A stretch of DNA of 64,000 bases from Candidatus Binataceae bacterium (GTDB lineage Bacteria > Desulfobacterota > Binatia > Binatales > Binataceae): positions 23,969-87,968 of the forward strand of contig JASHPB010000128.1 of the NCBI GenBank assembly GCA_030038355.1, read 5' to 3'. The number at the start of each line of letters is the position of its first letter. Positions within the stretch are counted from its first letter, which is position 1. A model generated the notes under the pieces. The model was not told the origin of the DNA. It made no database searches and saw only the letters and a list, made by a program, of their open reading frames with translations. The position numbers and the translations under genes are program-made. Positions 1 through 8,511 of the stretch are shown one piece after another.

Positions 1-1455
1 CGGCGCGCCGAGACGGTATTGATACCCCTGCTCGACGTCCTGCAGTCGGTGCCGGTGCTGGGTTACCTTTCGTTTACCGTGGTCTTTTTCGTCTCGCTGT
101 TTCCGCGCTCGTGGCTGGGACCGGAGCTGGCCGCGATCTTCGCGATCTTCACCGCACAGGCCTGGAACATGACCTTCAGCTTATATCAGTCGCTGATAAC
201 CACTCCGACCGATCTGATCGAGGCGAGCCGCAGCTTTCGCTTCAGCGGCTGGCAACGATTCTGGTGTCTCGAAGTCCCGTTCGCGATGCCCGGCCTGATT
301 TGGAACATGATGATGTCGATGTCGGGAGGATGGTTTTTTGTCGTCGCCTCTGAGGCCATCTCGGTCGGCGCATTTCAGGTGGCGCTGCCTGGCATAGGGT
401 CTTACGTCGCGCTCGCGATTCAACAGCGCTCTCTCGCCGCAATCGGCTGGGCGATCATTGCGATGACCGTGGCAATCCTGATTTACGATCAACTGCTGTT
501 TCGGCCGTTGGTGGCATGGGCCGACAAGTTCCGGTTCGAGCAAACTGCAGCCCAGGTTGTGCCGCGAAGCTGGGTGCTGGACCTGTTTCGGCAGGCGCCC
601 CTAATGAAGTTCGTGACCGCGCCCTTGGGGAGCGGTGTGCAGGCGGCCGCGCGCGCACGACTGGCTCTACCGCGCAGGCCCGCCTGGCTCGTACCGTTGA
701 TACCCTCGCGACCGATCGCGGATGTCGCCTGGTACGGAATGGCCGCCGCGCTGATCGCATATGCCACGACGAGACTCGTGCAATTTGCCCGACCAGAGCT
801 CACGTGGGCCGATGTCAAAATCGCAACGGACAATGGCTTATTGACGCTCGCGCGTGTCGTTATCCTGATCATTCTGGCGACGATGGTCTGGGTGCCGATA
901 GGCGTGGCAGTAGGTTTGCGGCCGCGGGTGGCGTCGAAGGTGCAGCCGGTCGCCCAGTTTCTCGCGGCATTTCCCGCCAACCTGCTCTTCCCGGTCGCCG
1001 TGTACGTGATCGTCACATTCCGTCTCGCGCCGAAGATATGGCTGAGTCCTCTCATGATCCTCGGCACTCAATGGTACATCCTGTTCAACGTTATCGCCGG
1101 CGCGAGCGCGTTTCCCGGCGACTTACGCGAGGCCGCGGCGAGCTTCCGCATACGCGGATGGCGATGGTGGCGAGAGGTGATGCTGCCGGGCATTTTTCCC
1201 TACTATGTGACCGGCGCGATTACCGCGTCGGGCGGCGCCTGGAACGCAAGTATCGTTTCGGAAGCGGTTTACTGGGGGTCAACCCGTATCAACGGCGGTG
1301 GACTCGGCGCGTACATCGCTCAGATGACCGAAGCGGGAGATTACCCGCGTATCGCGCTCGGTATCGCCGTCATGTCGGTTTTTGTTATCTCGATGAATCG
1401 GCTTATATGGAGGCCGTTCTATGCCTTCGCAGAACGCCGAACGCGGCTTGATTGA
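1..1455 (+). CDS. ABC transporter permease, two-domain NitT/TauT type (5' end cut off)
   Basis: Inner-membrane permease of an importer for small anions or sulfonate-like solutes. The reading frame is open from base 1, so the start lies upstream of the window and about 484 residues are visible. Two copies of the binding-protein-dependent permease fold are present: each carries an EAA-type loop (LIEASRSFRFSGWQRFW near residue 70 and DLREAAASFRIRGWRWW near residue 377) that docks on the ATPase. Fused two-domain permeases of this class are usually about 580 residues, so roughly 100 are missing. The stop overlaps the ATPase gene by 35 bp, which implies translational coupling. No substrate-binding protein is visible in the window, so the substrate cannot be named. 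Confidence 0.88.
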   Translation, partial: RRAETVLIPLLDVLQSVPVLGYLSFTVVFFVSLFPRSWLGPELAAIFAIFTAQAWNMTFSLYQSLITTPTDLIEASRSFRFSGWQRFWCLEVPFAMPGLIWNMMMSMSGGWFFVVASEAISVGAFQVALPGIGSYVALAIQQRSLAAIGWAIIAMTVAILIYDQLLFRPLVAWADKFRFEQTAAQVVPRSWVLDLFRQAPLMKFVTAPLGSGVQAAARARLALPRRPAWLVPLIPSRPIADVAWYGMAAALIAYATTRLVQFARPELTWADVKIATDNGLLTLARVVILIILATMVWVPIGVAVGLRPRVASKVQPVAQFLAAFPANLLFPVAVYVIVTFRLAPKIWLSPLMILGTQWYILFNVIAGASAFPGDLREAAASFRIRGWRWWREVMLPGIFPYYVTGAITASGGAWNASIVSEAVYWGSTRINGGGLGAYIAQMTEAGDYPRIALGIAVMSVFVISMNRLIWRPFYAFAERRTRLD

Positions 1456-2785
1456 GAGAAGGTCGCGGGCGGCGCCGAGCGGCGACCGCGTCCTCGAAAT
1501 GCGCGAAGTCCACAAAGGCTTCGCCAAGCCCTCCGGTGAACCACTGCCGGTGCTGGCCGATATCAATCTCGCAATCGCAGAGGGCGAAATCCTTGGCCTC
1601 CTCGGACGTTCGGGCTCAGGCAAATCGACGCTGCTGCGGATCGCCGGCGGTCTTATCAAGCCATCGTCAGGTACGGTGCTCTATCGTGGAAAACCGCTCC
1701 TGGAGCCCGCGGCCGGCATCGCCGTGGTGTTTCAGAGCTTCGCGTTGTTCCCGTGGCTCACGGTCGAGGAAAATGTCGAAGCGGGCCTCGATGCAATAGG
1801 CCTGGCCAAAGCCGAAGCGCGCCGCCGGACGCAATCTGCGATCGAATTGATCGGCCTCGACGGCTTTCAGTCCGCCTACCCGCGCGAGCTTTCTGGCGGG
1901 ATGCGCCAGCGCGTCGGATTTGCGCGCGCGATGGTGGTCGAGCCGGTCCTGCTTCTCATGGACGAGCCATTCTCCGCCTTGGACGTGCTCACGGCGGAAT
2001 CTTTGCGGACAGATTTCATGGATCTCTGGATCGAGCGACAGCTTCCGACCAAATCAGTCCTGATCGTGACGCACAACATCGATGAAGCGGTCATGATGTG
2101 CGATCGCATCCTGGTTCTGTCCTCGAATCCAGGACGAATCGCCGCTGAAATTCCGGTCCCGCTGGCACATCCGCGCGATCGGCAGGATAGTGAATTTCGC
2201 CGCATAGTCGATGAAATCTACTCGATCCTGACCTCGCGCACGACCGAGTCGCTCAGCGCCGGCAACCACGCCCGCGGCCCCTTCGCACATCCACTGCCGT
2301 TGGTGACGGTGAATCGCTTGATGGGGTTTATCGACACGCTTGCGCAAGCGCCCTACAACGGGCAAGCCGAGTTGGCCGAAATCGCGGAAGCCTTCTCGCT
2401 GGACGTCGGCGCGCTATTCGCGATCGCCGAGGCGCTGCACATGTTGGAATTCGCCGAGCTCAAGGAAAGCGCGATCAAGATTACCGCGGCTGGCCGCCTG
2501 CTCACGCAGAGTGACACCGAGGAGCGTAAGCGGTTATTCCGTGAGCATCTGCTGCGTTTCGTTCCGCTCGCAGCACACATCCATCACGTTCTCAGCGAGC
2601 GCGAAGACCATCGCGCACCGCGCGAGCGATTCGAACTCGAACTTGAAGATCATCTCAACCCGGGTGATGCGGAAAAGTCCTTGCTGGCGGCGATCGGATG
2701 GGGCCGCTACGCGGAGCTTTTCGAATATGACGACGACGCCCGAATCTTTGCGCTGATCGGTAGCAACAGTGAATCAGCTCTTTAA
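1421..2785 (+). CDS. ABC transporter ATP-binding protein with C-terminal AAA-associated domain
   Basis: ATPase that powers the upstream permease. Walker A GRSGSGKST is at residues 62-70, the Q-loop near 105, signature LSGGMRQR near 157, Walker B LLLMDEP near 178-184 and the switch His in VTHNIDEA. Residues about 290-440 form an extra domain of the AAA-associated C-terminal type seen in NitT/TauT ATPases that partner fused permeases, probably regulatory. At 454 residues it has the expected length for that fused form. The ATG at 1421 lies inside the permease gene and the stop overlaps the next gene by 17 bp, so the three genes form one tight operon. Confidence 0.9.
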   Translation: MPSQNAERGLIERRSRAAPSGDRVLEMREVHKGFAKPSGEPLPVLADINLAIAEGEILGLLGRSGSGKSTLLRIAGGLIKPSSGTVLYRGKPLLEPAAGIAVVFQSFALFPWLTVEENVEAGLDAIGLAKAEARRRTQSAIELIGLDGFQSAYPRELSGGMRQRVGFARAMVVEPVLLLMDEPFSALDVLTAESLRTDFMDLWIERQLPTKSVLIVTHNIDEAVMMCDRILVLSSNPGRIAAEIPVPLAHPRDRQDSEFRRIVDEIYSILTSRTTESLSAGNHARGPFAHPLPLVTVNRLMGFIDTLAQAPYNGQAELAEIAEAFSLDVGALFAIAEALHMLEFAELKESAIKITAAGRLLTQSDTEERKRLFREHLLRFVPLAAHIHHVLSEREDHRAPRERFELELEDHLNPGDAEKSLLAAIGWGRYAELFEYDDDARIFALIGSNSESAL

Positions 2786-3170
2786 CAACATCCTGTGTCC
2801 GGTCGATTTTGACGGCCAGGCCGCGTCGGCACTCGAATTAGCGGCGCGAATCGCAAGGACTATGGGCGCCGCGGTTTGCGTTGTTCACGTCGTTTCGGCC
2901 GACGCACAAGCTGAGCGCGGATGGCAAAAAGGTGAAGCTGTTCAACTGGAGAAAATCGCGGACGAAAAGCTGAGCGGGCTCGCCCACGATTTCATCGTCC
3001 GCAGCGGTGCCGTTGCGTTCGAAGTGCTTAATGCCGCCGCCGACCTCGACGCCGATTTAATTGTGATGCCGACGCACGGTCGCGCCGGTTTGAAGCGGCT
3101 CGTTCTTGGAAGTGTCGCGGAGCAGGTCATTCGAAAATCTCCTGTGCCCGTCCTCACGCTAGTTCCTTGA
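2769..3170 (+). CDS. UspA-family universal stress protein
   Basis: Small cytoplasmic protein of the universal stress family, 133 residues, single domain. The C-terminal nucleotide-binding signature is present as THGRAGLKRLVLGSVAEQV. The first Gly of the canonical G-2x-G-9x-G-S motif is replaced by Pro (MPTHG), so the ATP loop is slightly non-standard. The GTG start overlaps the ABC ATPase gene by 17 bp, placing it in the transporter operon. A second UspA lies at 16.7-17.2 kb on the other strand. The family assignment is firm; the specific stress is unknown. Confidence 0.88.
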   Translation: MNQLFNNILCPVDFDGQAASALELAARIARTMGAAVCVVHVVSADAQAERGWQKGEAVQLEKIADEKLSGLAHDFIVRSGAVAFEVLNAAADLDADLIVMPTHGRAGLKRLVLGSVAEQVIRKSPVPVLTLVP

Positions 3171-3183
3171 GCTGCTGGGACAA

Positions 3184-3390
3184 ATGATTCGGGGGCTATC
3201 ATCGCAGAGGTCGCGGCATTGGTCTGCGACCGAGCGCGAGCCGCCAAGTTGTCGGCGCTGCTGACGGTCGTGGCATTATCGCGAGCGCGCTCTCGGGGCC
3301 GCGATCACCACGCGCTTGGTGGAACTAGGCTGGATGGAGAGGACGAAGCGAAGCCACGCAGCGATCGGCACTGCATCGGGCAGGTAGGGG
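3184..3390 (+). pseudogene. Decayed ArsR-family transcriptional regulator
   Basis: No intact frame is present, but two pieces of a known layout can be read. From 3201 one frame gives IAEVAALVCDRARAAKLSAL, typical of the first helices of ArsR-type winged-helix regulators. From 3289 another frame gives ALGAAITTRLVELGWMER, typical of the C-terminal end of the same family, and it meets a TAG at 3385. The middle of the protein, including the recognition helix, is missing, so the gene has lost most of its length and its frame. The assignment rests on recall of family sequences, not on an alignment. Confidence 0.5.
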
Positions 3391-3569
3391 CTCCACTAGA
3401 CTTCGGAGTCGACACGTCCGAAGCAACCGAACGCCGAGCAGACTAATACTTCGATCAACGTCGAAGTGACGTTCTTGCTTTCGATCGTCTGGGTCATATG
3501 ATTAGGGCAAGTTGCGGATAGCTCTTGTTCGGGCGCGAGCGCATAGCCCCGACATCACAGGAGGCAGCC

Positions 3570-4131
3570 ATGCTGGAGGGAATAACACGCATTCCGCCGG
3601 TTGACATCGAGACACTTCCGCCAGACTTGCGCGAGGTACTCGCGGAGCAGCGCAAGCACTTCGGCGCTCCGCTGCATCCGAACCTCTTCTATGCGCGCAA
3701 CCCGGCATACTTCGGCGCCGCGCGGGCGATGTGGACAGTCATCCAGCAAGCCACAGAAAGAGTACCCGGTACGCTTAAGAGCACTGCTCAACCACCGTGT
3801 TGCCTGGTGGAATGGCTGCGAGTTCTGAATGGACTCCAAGGCTGCCGTTGGCAGCAGACTTGGCGTCCCGAATGACAAGATCGAGGATCTCAACGACTAT
3901 GCGTAGAGCCCCCTCTTCACCGATGTGGAAAAGGTGGCGCTCGAATACGCAGATGCGATGACCGATACCCAGCGCGAGGTCGAGGACGAACTATTTCTGC
4001 GTCTGCAAAAGCATTACAACGACGACACCATCGCGCAGATCACAATGATCATCGCGTGGGAGAACTCGTCGTCACGCTTCAACCGCGTTCCGCATACCAT
4101 CGCAGTGTTTTTGGAAGCCCTGACCGACTAG
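3570..4131 (+). pseudogene. Carboxymuconolactone decarboxylase/AhpD-like protein, inactivated
   Basis: The gene starts at ATG 3570 (LPPDLREVLAEQRKHFGAP) and runs in one frame to about 3770. It continues in another frame as RALLNHRVAWWNGCEF, showing a frameshift near 3768-3780. The second frame then has a TGA at 3826-3828, exactly where the second Cys of the family CxxC motif is expected (GCEF-stop-MDSKAAVGSRLGV), and a TAG at 3904-3906 inside NDYA-stop-SPLFTDVEKVAL. The rest is readable to the natural stop at 4131. Three independent lesions make sequencing error an unlikely explanation. Intact relatives are peroxidase- or decarboxylase-like oxidoreductases. Confidence 0.8.
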
Positions 4132-4195
4132 CCGCACAGGGTTACCGTACCGGCGATAGGCACAAACCAGCGGCGACGGTGGCCAGTTCAATTCG

Positions 4196-4705
4196 CTACG
4201 AGCGGCTCAATCGCGTGTGCCTGCCGGTTCCGAATACGACCAGCGCCTCCAGAATATCGCTTCGCGTGACGATGCCGACTAGCCGACCGTCGTCAGCTAT
4301 CGGCACCGATCCGATTCGCTGCTGACGCATAACCTCGGCGGCGTTGATCAAGGTGCTGTGCGGAGCAAGAGCGATCGCGGGGTGAGTCATCACCGATTCG
4401 ATCTTTGTCTTGCCGGTGACTGTAGCTGCGCCAGCGGCGGTCACAGCCGCTCCGGGCGCCGTCAAAGCGGGGCCGCGAAGGTCTCGATCGGTTACGATGC
4501 CGATGAGTCTACCATCATCGACGACTGGCAGCTGATTGATGCGGTGTGTCCGTAACAGCGCGCGAGCCTGCTCGATCGAGTCATTCGGACCTGCCGTATG
4601 AAGTTTGGAACTCATCCACTCTTCACAGGTCAGGAAAGTGATGCTCTTCTTCCGATGGTGTTCTTCGTGCTTCGAATTCTTGTGCGTCGCGTTGGATGCA
4701 TCCAT
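4196..4705 (-). CDS. Tandem CBS-domain protein
   Basis: Stand-alone pair of CBS domains (about residues 30-80 and 103-155, 169 in total), a module that usually binds adenosine nucleotides and senses energy state. Each repeat shows the usual core, for example INQLPVVDDGRLIGIVTDRD and GSVPIADDGRLVGIVTRSD. The insert between them is Ala/Thr rich. A GAGGAG ribosome site sits 8 bases before the ATG. It is the last gene of a leftward cluster with cytochrome c, hibernation factor, DUF2934 and Hsp20 genes, which points to a role in starvation or redox stress. Confidence 0.87.
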   Translation of the reverse strand: MDASNATHKNSKHEEHHRKKSITFLTCEEWMSSKLHTAGPNDSIEQARALLRTHRINQLPVVDDGRLIGIVTDRDLRGPALTAPGAAVTAAGAATVTGKTKIESVMTHPAIALAPHSTLINAAEVMRQQRIGSVPIADDGRLVGIVTRSDILEALVVFGTGRHTRLSRS

Positions 4706-4758
4706 AAACAGTCTCCTCGCGATGACTCTTTGTACCGGTCAGGCCTTGATCTGTGCAC

Positions 4759-5169
4759 CTACTTCGTTTGCAGGCTCTCGACGTAGGTGACGATTGCGTC
4801 GATTCTCTTCTTCACGGCGGCGTCGCTCGCAGGATTGAATCCTTCGCCCGGATTCTGAAGTTTGACTGCAAAAAACGGCATCTCCAGGCGTGCGTGAGAG
4901 GGGATCGCCTTACGGCCATCTACGATGTCGACTACTTCATCGAACGGAAACTTCCCGCCATGGCGGGCCGCCAGCAGGGTTATATCCGGCGGCGTTGTGG
5001 ACATGGCGATAGCCTGATTCGCGGGACCATTGCCCTTGCCGTCGGCGCCGTGACAATCGGCGCAGTAGGTCTCATAGTCCTGCTTACCGGTTTGCGCCGC
5101 TGCAATCGAGAGAGGCGCGACGACGGTGGCCAGGATTGCGCCGCAGACGAGGTACCTTATCCGGTTCAT
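4759..5169 (-). CDS. Exported monohaem cytochrome c
   Basis: Class I-like periplasmic cytochrome of 136 residues. A Sec signal peptide occupies about residues 1-26 and is followed by the haem motif CADCH at residues 36-40. EMPFF near residue 97 supplies a plausible distal Met. The DYETYCADCHGADGKGNGPA segment is typical of small soluble electron carriers. Its ATG overlaps the stop of the upstream hibernation-factor gene (ATGA), so the two are translationally coupled, an unusual pairing of an electron carrier with a ribosome-silencing factor. Confidence 0.88.
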   Translation of the reverse strand: MNRIRYLVCGAILATVVAPLSIAAAQTGKQDYETYCADCHGADGKGNGPANQAIAMSTTPPDITLLAARHGGKFPFDEVVDIVDGRKAIPSHARLEMPFFAVKLQNPGEGFNPASDAAVKKRIDAIVTYVESLQTK

Positions 5170-5546
5170 GACTCTTCGTCTCTGTCGGGAATTTCTTCCT
5201 CGCTGGCAGGCCTCGGCGCGGGCGATTTCACGTCGCGGCGAAGTTGGCGCAGATGATCCTCCAGGCGGCGCCGGGCGGCGTCGAACGCCTCCCTGATCGC
5301 GACTGGGAGATCTTCCGCGGGCTGCCGATTAATCGATATCTCGGCTTGCGGCGTGCGGAGATCGATACGGACTTTGAAGGGGCCGCCACGTCGATGATGA
5401 TGCACCGCCGGAGCTTCAAGCACCACATGGCAGCCGGTAAGCCGCCCGAAGTATTTTTGCAGTGCTTCGGCATGTTGCTCGATCGTTGCGCGGATGGCGT
5501 CGGTCAACTCGAAGTCGCGCGAAGTGATTTGTAGATCTCGTTGCAT
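5166..5546 (-). CDS. hpf: Ribosome hibernation promoting factor, short form
   Basis: Binds the 30S decoding region in stationary phase and blocks mRNA and tRNA sites. The protein is 126 residues; residues 1-100 have the HPF/RaiA fold pattern (LQITSRDFELTDAIRATIEQ at the start, then a basic RRGGPFKVRIDL strand). It lacks the long-form dimerisation domain and ends in an acidic Pro/Glu tail. GGAAGGAACC precedes the ATG. It sits between a DUF2934 gene and cytochrome c, overlapping the latter by 4 bp. Confidence 0.87.
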   Translation of the reverse strand: MQRDLQITSRDFELTDAIRATIEQHAEALQKYFGRLTGCHVVLEAPAVHHHRRGGPFKVRIDLRTPQAEISINRQPAEDLPVAIREAFDAARRRLEDHLRQLRRDVKSPAPRPASEEEIPDRDEES

Positions 5547-5585
5547 CTTTTGGTTCCTTCCGCTGGTAACTTGTCGGTCAGCTAT

Positions 5586-5765
5586 CTAGTGCGTCATCTT
5601 CCACAAGATCTCAGCTTCGGCCTGCAGCCAGTCCTGCATAGCGTCTCCCGGTCCGTCACCTCGTGCCTCGTACAATTCATAAGCACGCTTGCAAATTTCC
5701 TCGTGGCAGTCCGCGGCAATGCCGGCCTTGGTCGATTTTTCAGAGGGGATTTTGTCTTCTTCCAT
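5586..5765 (-). CDS. DUF2934-like small acidic protein
   Basis: A 59-residue frame not found by ordinary length cut-offs. It begins MEEDKIPSEKSTKAG and its core CKRAYELYEARGDGPGD followed by DWLQAEAEILW matches the DUF2934 pattern of a short helical protein with the conserved AYELYEARG and WLQAE blocks. A GGGGG tract precedes the ATG by about 7 bases. It lies between Hsp20 (94 bp away) and hpf (39 bp away), all leftward, so it is probably part of the same transcript. The function of the family is not known to me; it recurs in stress clusters. Confidence 0.7.
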   Translation of the reverse strand: MEEDKIPSEKSTKAGIAADCHEEICKRAYELYEARGDGPGDAMQDWLQAEAEILWKMTH

Positions 5766-5859
5766 TTGAGTACCCCCGTTGCCCCTCGGACTTCTGCCGG
5801 GGTCTAGCGGGCGGCGATGCTTCGATTAAAGCACCCGCCCGCCGCTGGGAGTTGGAGGC

Positions 5860-6375
5860 TCAGGCGGCGCTTTTCTTCTCGGCGTTGCCTTTCGGAGCCT
5901 CCACTTGGATCTTCACTTCCTTGGGGATCGCTTCCTTGGGCATCGGCGCCGTAAGCTCGAGCACGCCATCGTGATAGGTGGCTTTCAGCTCGTCGGCTTT
6001 GATCCCCTTGGGCAGCGATACCGAGCGTTCGAAGGCACCGTAGCGGATCTCGCGCCTCAGGTAGTCAGGCTTCTTGGTCTCGCTCTTCTCTTCGCGCGAG
6101 CCCTTGATCGTCAGCATGTCGCCCACGACCTTGATATCGACGTTCTTCGGATCGATACCCGGCAGATCCGTGCGAACGACGAACTTGCCGTCTTCGACGC
6201 GTGACTCGATCGCGGGCCGCATCACGCCTTCGGTTTGCCAATCGGCGAACAGATCGCGGCCCGGCAAGCGGCCGAACCAATCGCGATCGAAGCCGAAGCG
6301 CTCGAGCAGGTCGTCAAACTCGTTGCGAAATCGATCCAATTCCCTTGACGGTCTCCACTTTTCGAGCAATCCCAT
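5860..6375 (-). CDS. Hsp20/alpha-crystallin small heat-shock protein
   Basis: ATP-independent holdase chaperone of 171 residues. The alpha-crystallin domain spans about residues 55-155 with the expected strands (FVVRTDLPGIDPKNVDIKV, MLTIKGSREEK, YGAFERSVSLP, ATYHDGVLELTAP). The C-terminal IxI/V-type anchor is only weakly recognisable (EVKIQV). The N-terminal segment is aromatic and acidic (FDDLLERFGFDRDWFGRLP). AGGAGG lies upstream of the ATG. It heads the leftward stress cluster, and a second shorter Hsp20 gene lies at 46.0-46.5 kb. Confidence 0.9.
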   Translation of the reverse strand: MGLLEKWRPSRELDRFRNEFDDLLERFGFDRDWFGRLPGRDLFADWQTEGVMRPAIESRVEDGKFVVRTDLPGIDPKNVDIKVVGDMLTIKGSREEKSETKKPDYLRREIRYGAFERSVSLPKGIKADELKATYHDGVLELTAPMPKEAIPKEVKIQVEAPKGNAEKKSAA

Positions 6376-6717
6376 TGTCCTTTGCCTCCTACGGTTTTTT
6401 TGTCTTTGTGCGCACGTGAGAAACGCGCGTGGGCGCCTTGTTATGCTTGCTCAATTGATCGAAACATCGGCGCTCACGCCCTCGGCCTATGAACTCGAGC
6501 GCGACTTCGTGCGCCGTCGAACCCGTCCCTGATTCCAAGCCATTCGCTCAACGACCACCAAAACCCGTGCTCGACTCGTTCGGGACGTCGAACTCGCAAT
6601 CCCTTCATCCGGTCACGGCCGGGGAACTCATCTCCGGAAGCCAAGCGCGGCGCGCGCCGTGCGCGGGCGGTCTCGATTGAGATGCATTTGCCCATTGTCG
6701 TGCAACCTCCGCGCCGC
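6376..6717. other. Gap without a supportable gene
   Basis: This 342-bp stretch precedes the Hsp20 gene and follows the DUF2267 gene. The only frames (for example 6474-6695 on the minus strand) are Arg/Pro rich with no recognisable motif or ribosome site. It presumably carries the promoter of the leftward stress cluster, but I could not pick out a convincing sigma-70, sigma-32 or CIRCE element. Confidence 0.4.
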
Positions 6718-7137
6718 CTATGCGAGTTCCTCGCCCGCTGCAGCGAGCCAGAGTTCTTTCAATCTGTTAGGTAACTGGCTGAAGACGTAGCGGGCTTTGC
6801 CGTGAACTTCCGTCGGGCTTTCGAGCGCTTCCTGGAGCACACGGAAAACGCAAATCACGGCAGCTTCCGCGTCGTGCAGATCCTCAAGCCCAACCATGCG
6901 CTGGACCTTCTCGAGGAACCTGCAGTTATCTATAGAGCTAGCTTCGTGTCCAGGATAGTAGAGGGACATCAAGAGCATCCTCAGTGAGCTCGGCAAGCGG
7001 GTGGCTACATCCGCTGCTTCGACTGGCGTCAGACGATCGCGCAACTCCTGGAAAACGGCGAAGATAAGAATCTCGGCCCGACGCTCGTCACACCCGAATC
7101 GTTCAGCCACTTCCCCCACGAATAGCTTGTCTTTCAT
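6718..7137 (-). CDS. DUF2267-like protein
   Basis: Protein of 139 residues with two helical repeats resembling DUF2267, shown by FVGEVAERFGCDERRAEILI, LRDRLTPVEAADVATRLPSS and a second copy around FLEKVQRMVGLEDLHDAEAA. The start was set at ATG 7137 because GGAGAG lies 8 bases upstream and similarity begins there; a 35-residue extension upstream looks non-coding. No catalytic motif is visible. Its neighbours are stress genes. The family has no established function that I can name. Confidence 0.7.
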   Translation of the reverse strand: MKDKLFVGEVAERFGCDERRAEILIFAVFQELRDRLTPVEAADVATRLPSSLRMLLMSLYYPGHEASSIDNCRFLEKVQRMVGLEDLHDAEAAVICVFRVLQEALESPTEVHGKARYVFSQLPNRLKELWLAAAGEELA

Positions 7138-7313
7138 CGAGTCTCTCCGTTGAAACCTGAGCGGCGCACGATCGACCTTGCCTGCTGAGCCTGAAATCGA
7201 GCCCACGCGAGCAGCCATGGAATAGAAGCGGCGAAAATCCAAACTGTTGAGAGCAGGTTCATGGCGTCAGTTTCCTGATGATGAAAGCGAATCGGCTTGC
7301 CCTGTTTTCTTCT

Positions 7314-7703
7314 TCAAGCAGCCAACGTTTGAGGTCCCGTGGTAGGAAGGACCCAATAGCGCTTCACCGAAAGCCTGCCGGCATTGAGAGACTTGAGGCC
7401 TTTCAGCAGCAGGCCCGAATCGATTCCCAGCAAGTCAAACAAGTTCTGGAAGTCGAACAGGGCGCTGACCTCAGCCTGCGGCTCAAACCAATCGCGAACC
7501 TCCTCGAACTTTCTGCGCTGTGAGGTATTCGAACAGCCGCGATTGGCGACGTAGGTCCTGATGGCGTCCTCGAGCACGGCCCACAGCAGCCGGTATTCAC
7601 CCTCGCGAATCGAGGAGCGGTGCCGCCGAATCAGATCGTTGTACTGGCAGGGAAGAATCGCGTCAGTAAGGTCTTCGGTCTGGAGCTCGAATCGGCTGTT
7701 CAT
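7314..7703 (-). CDS. Conserved-looking hypothetical protein
   Basis: Protein of 129 residues starting at ATG 7703, where GAGGAAG lies about 7 bases upstream. The frame extends further upstream but that part is Arg/Lys rich and probably untranslated. Visible blocks are EGEYRLLWAVLEDAIRTYV, RRKFEEVRDWFEPQ and LFDFQNLFDLLGIDSGLLLK, suggesting an all-helical soluble protein. No cofactor or metal motif is visible. It is divergent from the response regulator at 8.0 kb. I do not recognise the family. Confidence 0.55.
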   Translation of the reverse strand: MNSRFELQTEDLTDAILPCQYNDLIRRHRSSIREGEYRLLWAVLEDAIRTYVANRGCSNTSQRRKFEEVRDWFEPQAEVSALFDFQNLFDLLGIDSGLLLKGLKSLNAGRLSVKRYWVLPTTGPQTLAA

Positions 7704-8024
7704 TTCCGTCTTCCTCTTTCGCCTCGTCGGTCTTGCGTTGGCTGTTTTGTCCAATCGCAGAGCAGCCCTTGTGCACTTGGCGTGCCATCGAAATTCCTTG
7801 GAATTGCGAGGATAACCGTTTGAGACGTGGGGCATCCGCGCCCCACCTTGGGGCGGCGGTTCCGCGGCAACGTTTGGAGTAATCGACTCCCCAAAAGGTC
7901 CTGGTCCAGGTCATCCGCAAGAAGAGATCGGGATTCGAAGGACTTCGACGGCCGACTGCGCAAATTCTCGCGACGCCGCCCAAGCGGCACGGATCGTGAA
8001 TTGACCAGCCGTGACAGGAAGTCC

Positions 8025-8489
8025 GTGGACCAATCCAGCAAAAGCGATTCGCGACAAAAGGCGCCCTTTGTCAACTCGATCGCGGCTCTCGCGGAGGCTC
8101 CGAAGGCGCTAACCCTATTAATCGTTGACGACGAGAGCGAGGTCGCAGATACCTGCGCGCGGGTCTTGAAGAGAGCCGGCTTCGATTGCGTCGTTGCCTA
8201 CGACGCCCCCGCCGCTCTCGAGTTATTTGATGCGACGCGCCCCGCCTTGGTCCTATCCGACATCAACCTTCCCAACGGCGACGGCTTCGAGATCGCGCGT
8301 TACGTTCGCGATCGATCCCGAGTTACGCCCGTGATTCTCATGACCGCTCATCACAACCGCCAGATCGCCGGTCAGGCGGCCCGCGCCGGGGCAACGGGTT
8401 ATCTGCGCAAGCCATTTTCCAACGTTGATCTGACGACCGCCATTAAGTCCCTGCTGGACAATATTTCGGGTCAATCGGGAACCTTCTGA
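8025..8489 (+). CDS. Single-domain response regulator (CheY-like receiver)
   Basis: Receiver domain without an output domain. It contains LLIVDDESEVAD, the phospho-acceptor Asp in LVLSDINLPNGDGFE, the Thr in ILMTAHH and the Lys in YLRKPFS. A longer frame begins at 7827 but its first 66 residues are Arg/Ser rich and non-homologous. GTG 8025 has AGGAAG just upstream and is preferred. The stop is 22 bp before the exporter permease gene, so it probably belongs to that operon. The cognate kinase may be the PAS histidine kinase at 14.2-15.3 kb, but that is inference. Confidence 0.82.
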   Translation: MDQSSKSDSRQKAPFVNSIAALAEAPKALTLLIVDDESEVADTCARVLKRAGFDCVVAYDAPAALELFDATRPALVLSDINLPNGDGFEIARYVRDRSRVTPVILMTAHHNRQIAGQAARAGATGYLRKPFSNVDLTTAIKSLLDNISGQSGTF

Positions 8490-8511
8490 GCCGGCTGACT
8501 ATCAAGCGTCG

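Noticed and set aside
6474..6695. 73-residue minus-strand frame
   Set aside because: Arg-rich, no motif and no ribosome site.
7827..8024. N-terminal extension of the response regulator
   Set aside because: No similarity and no ribosome site; GTG 8025 has AGGAAG upstream.
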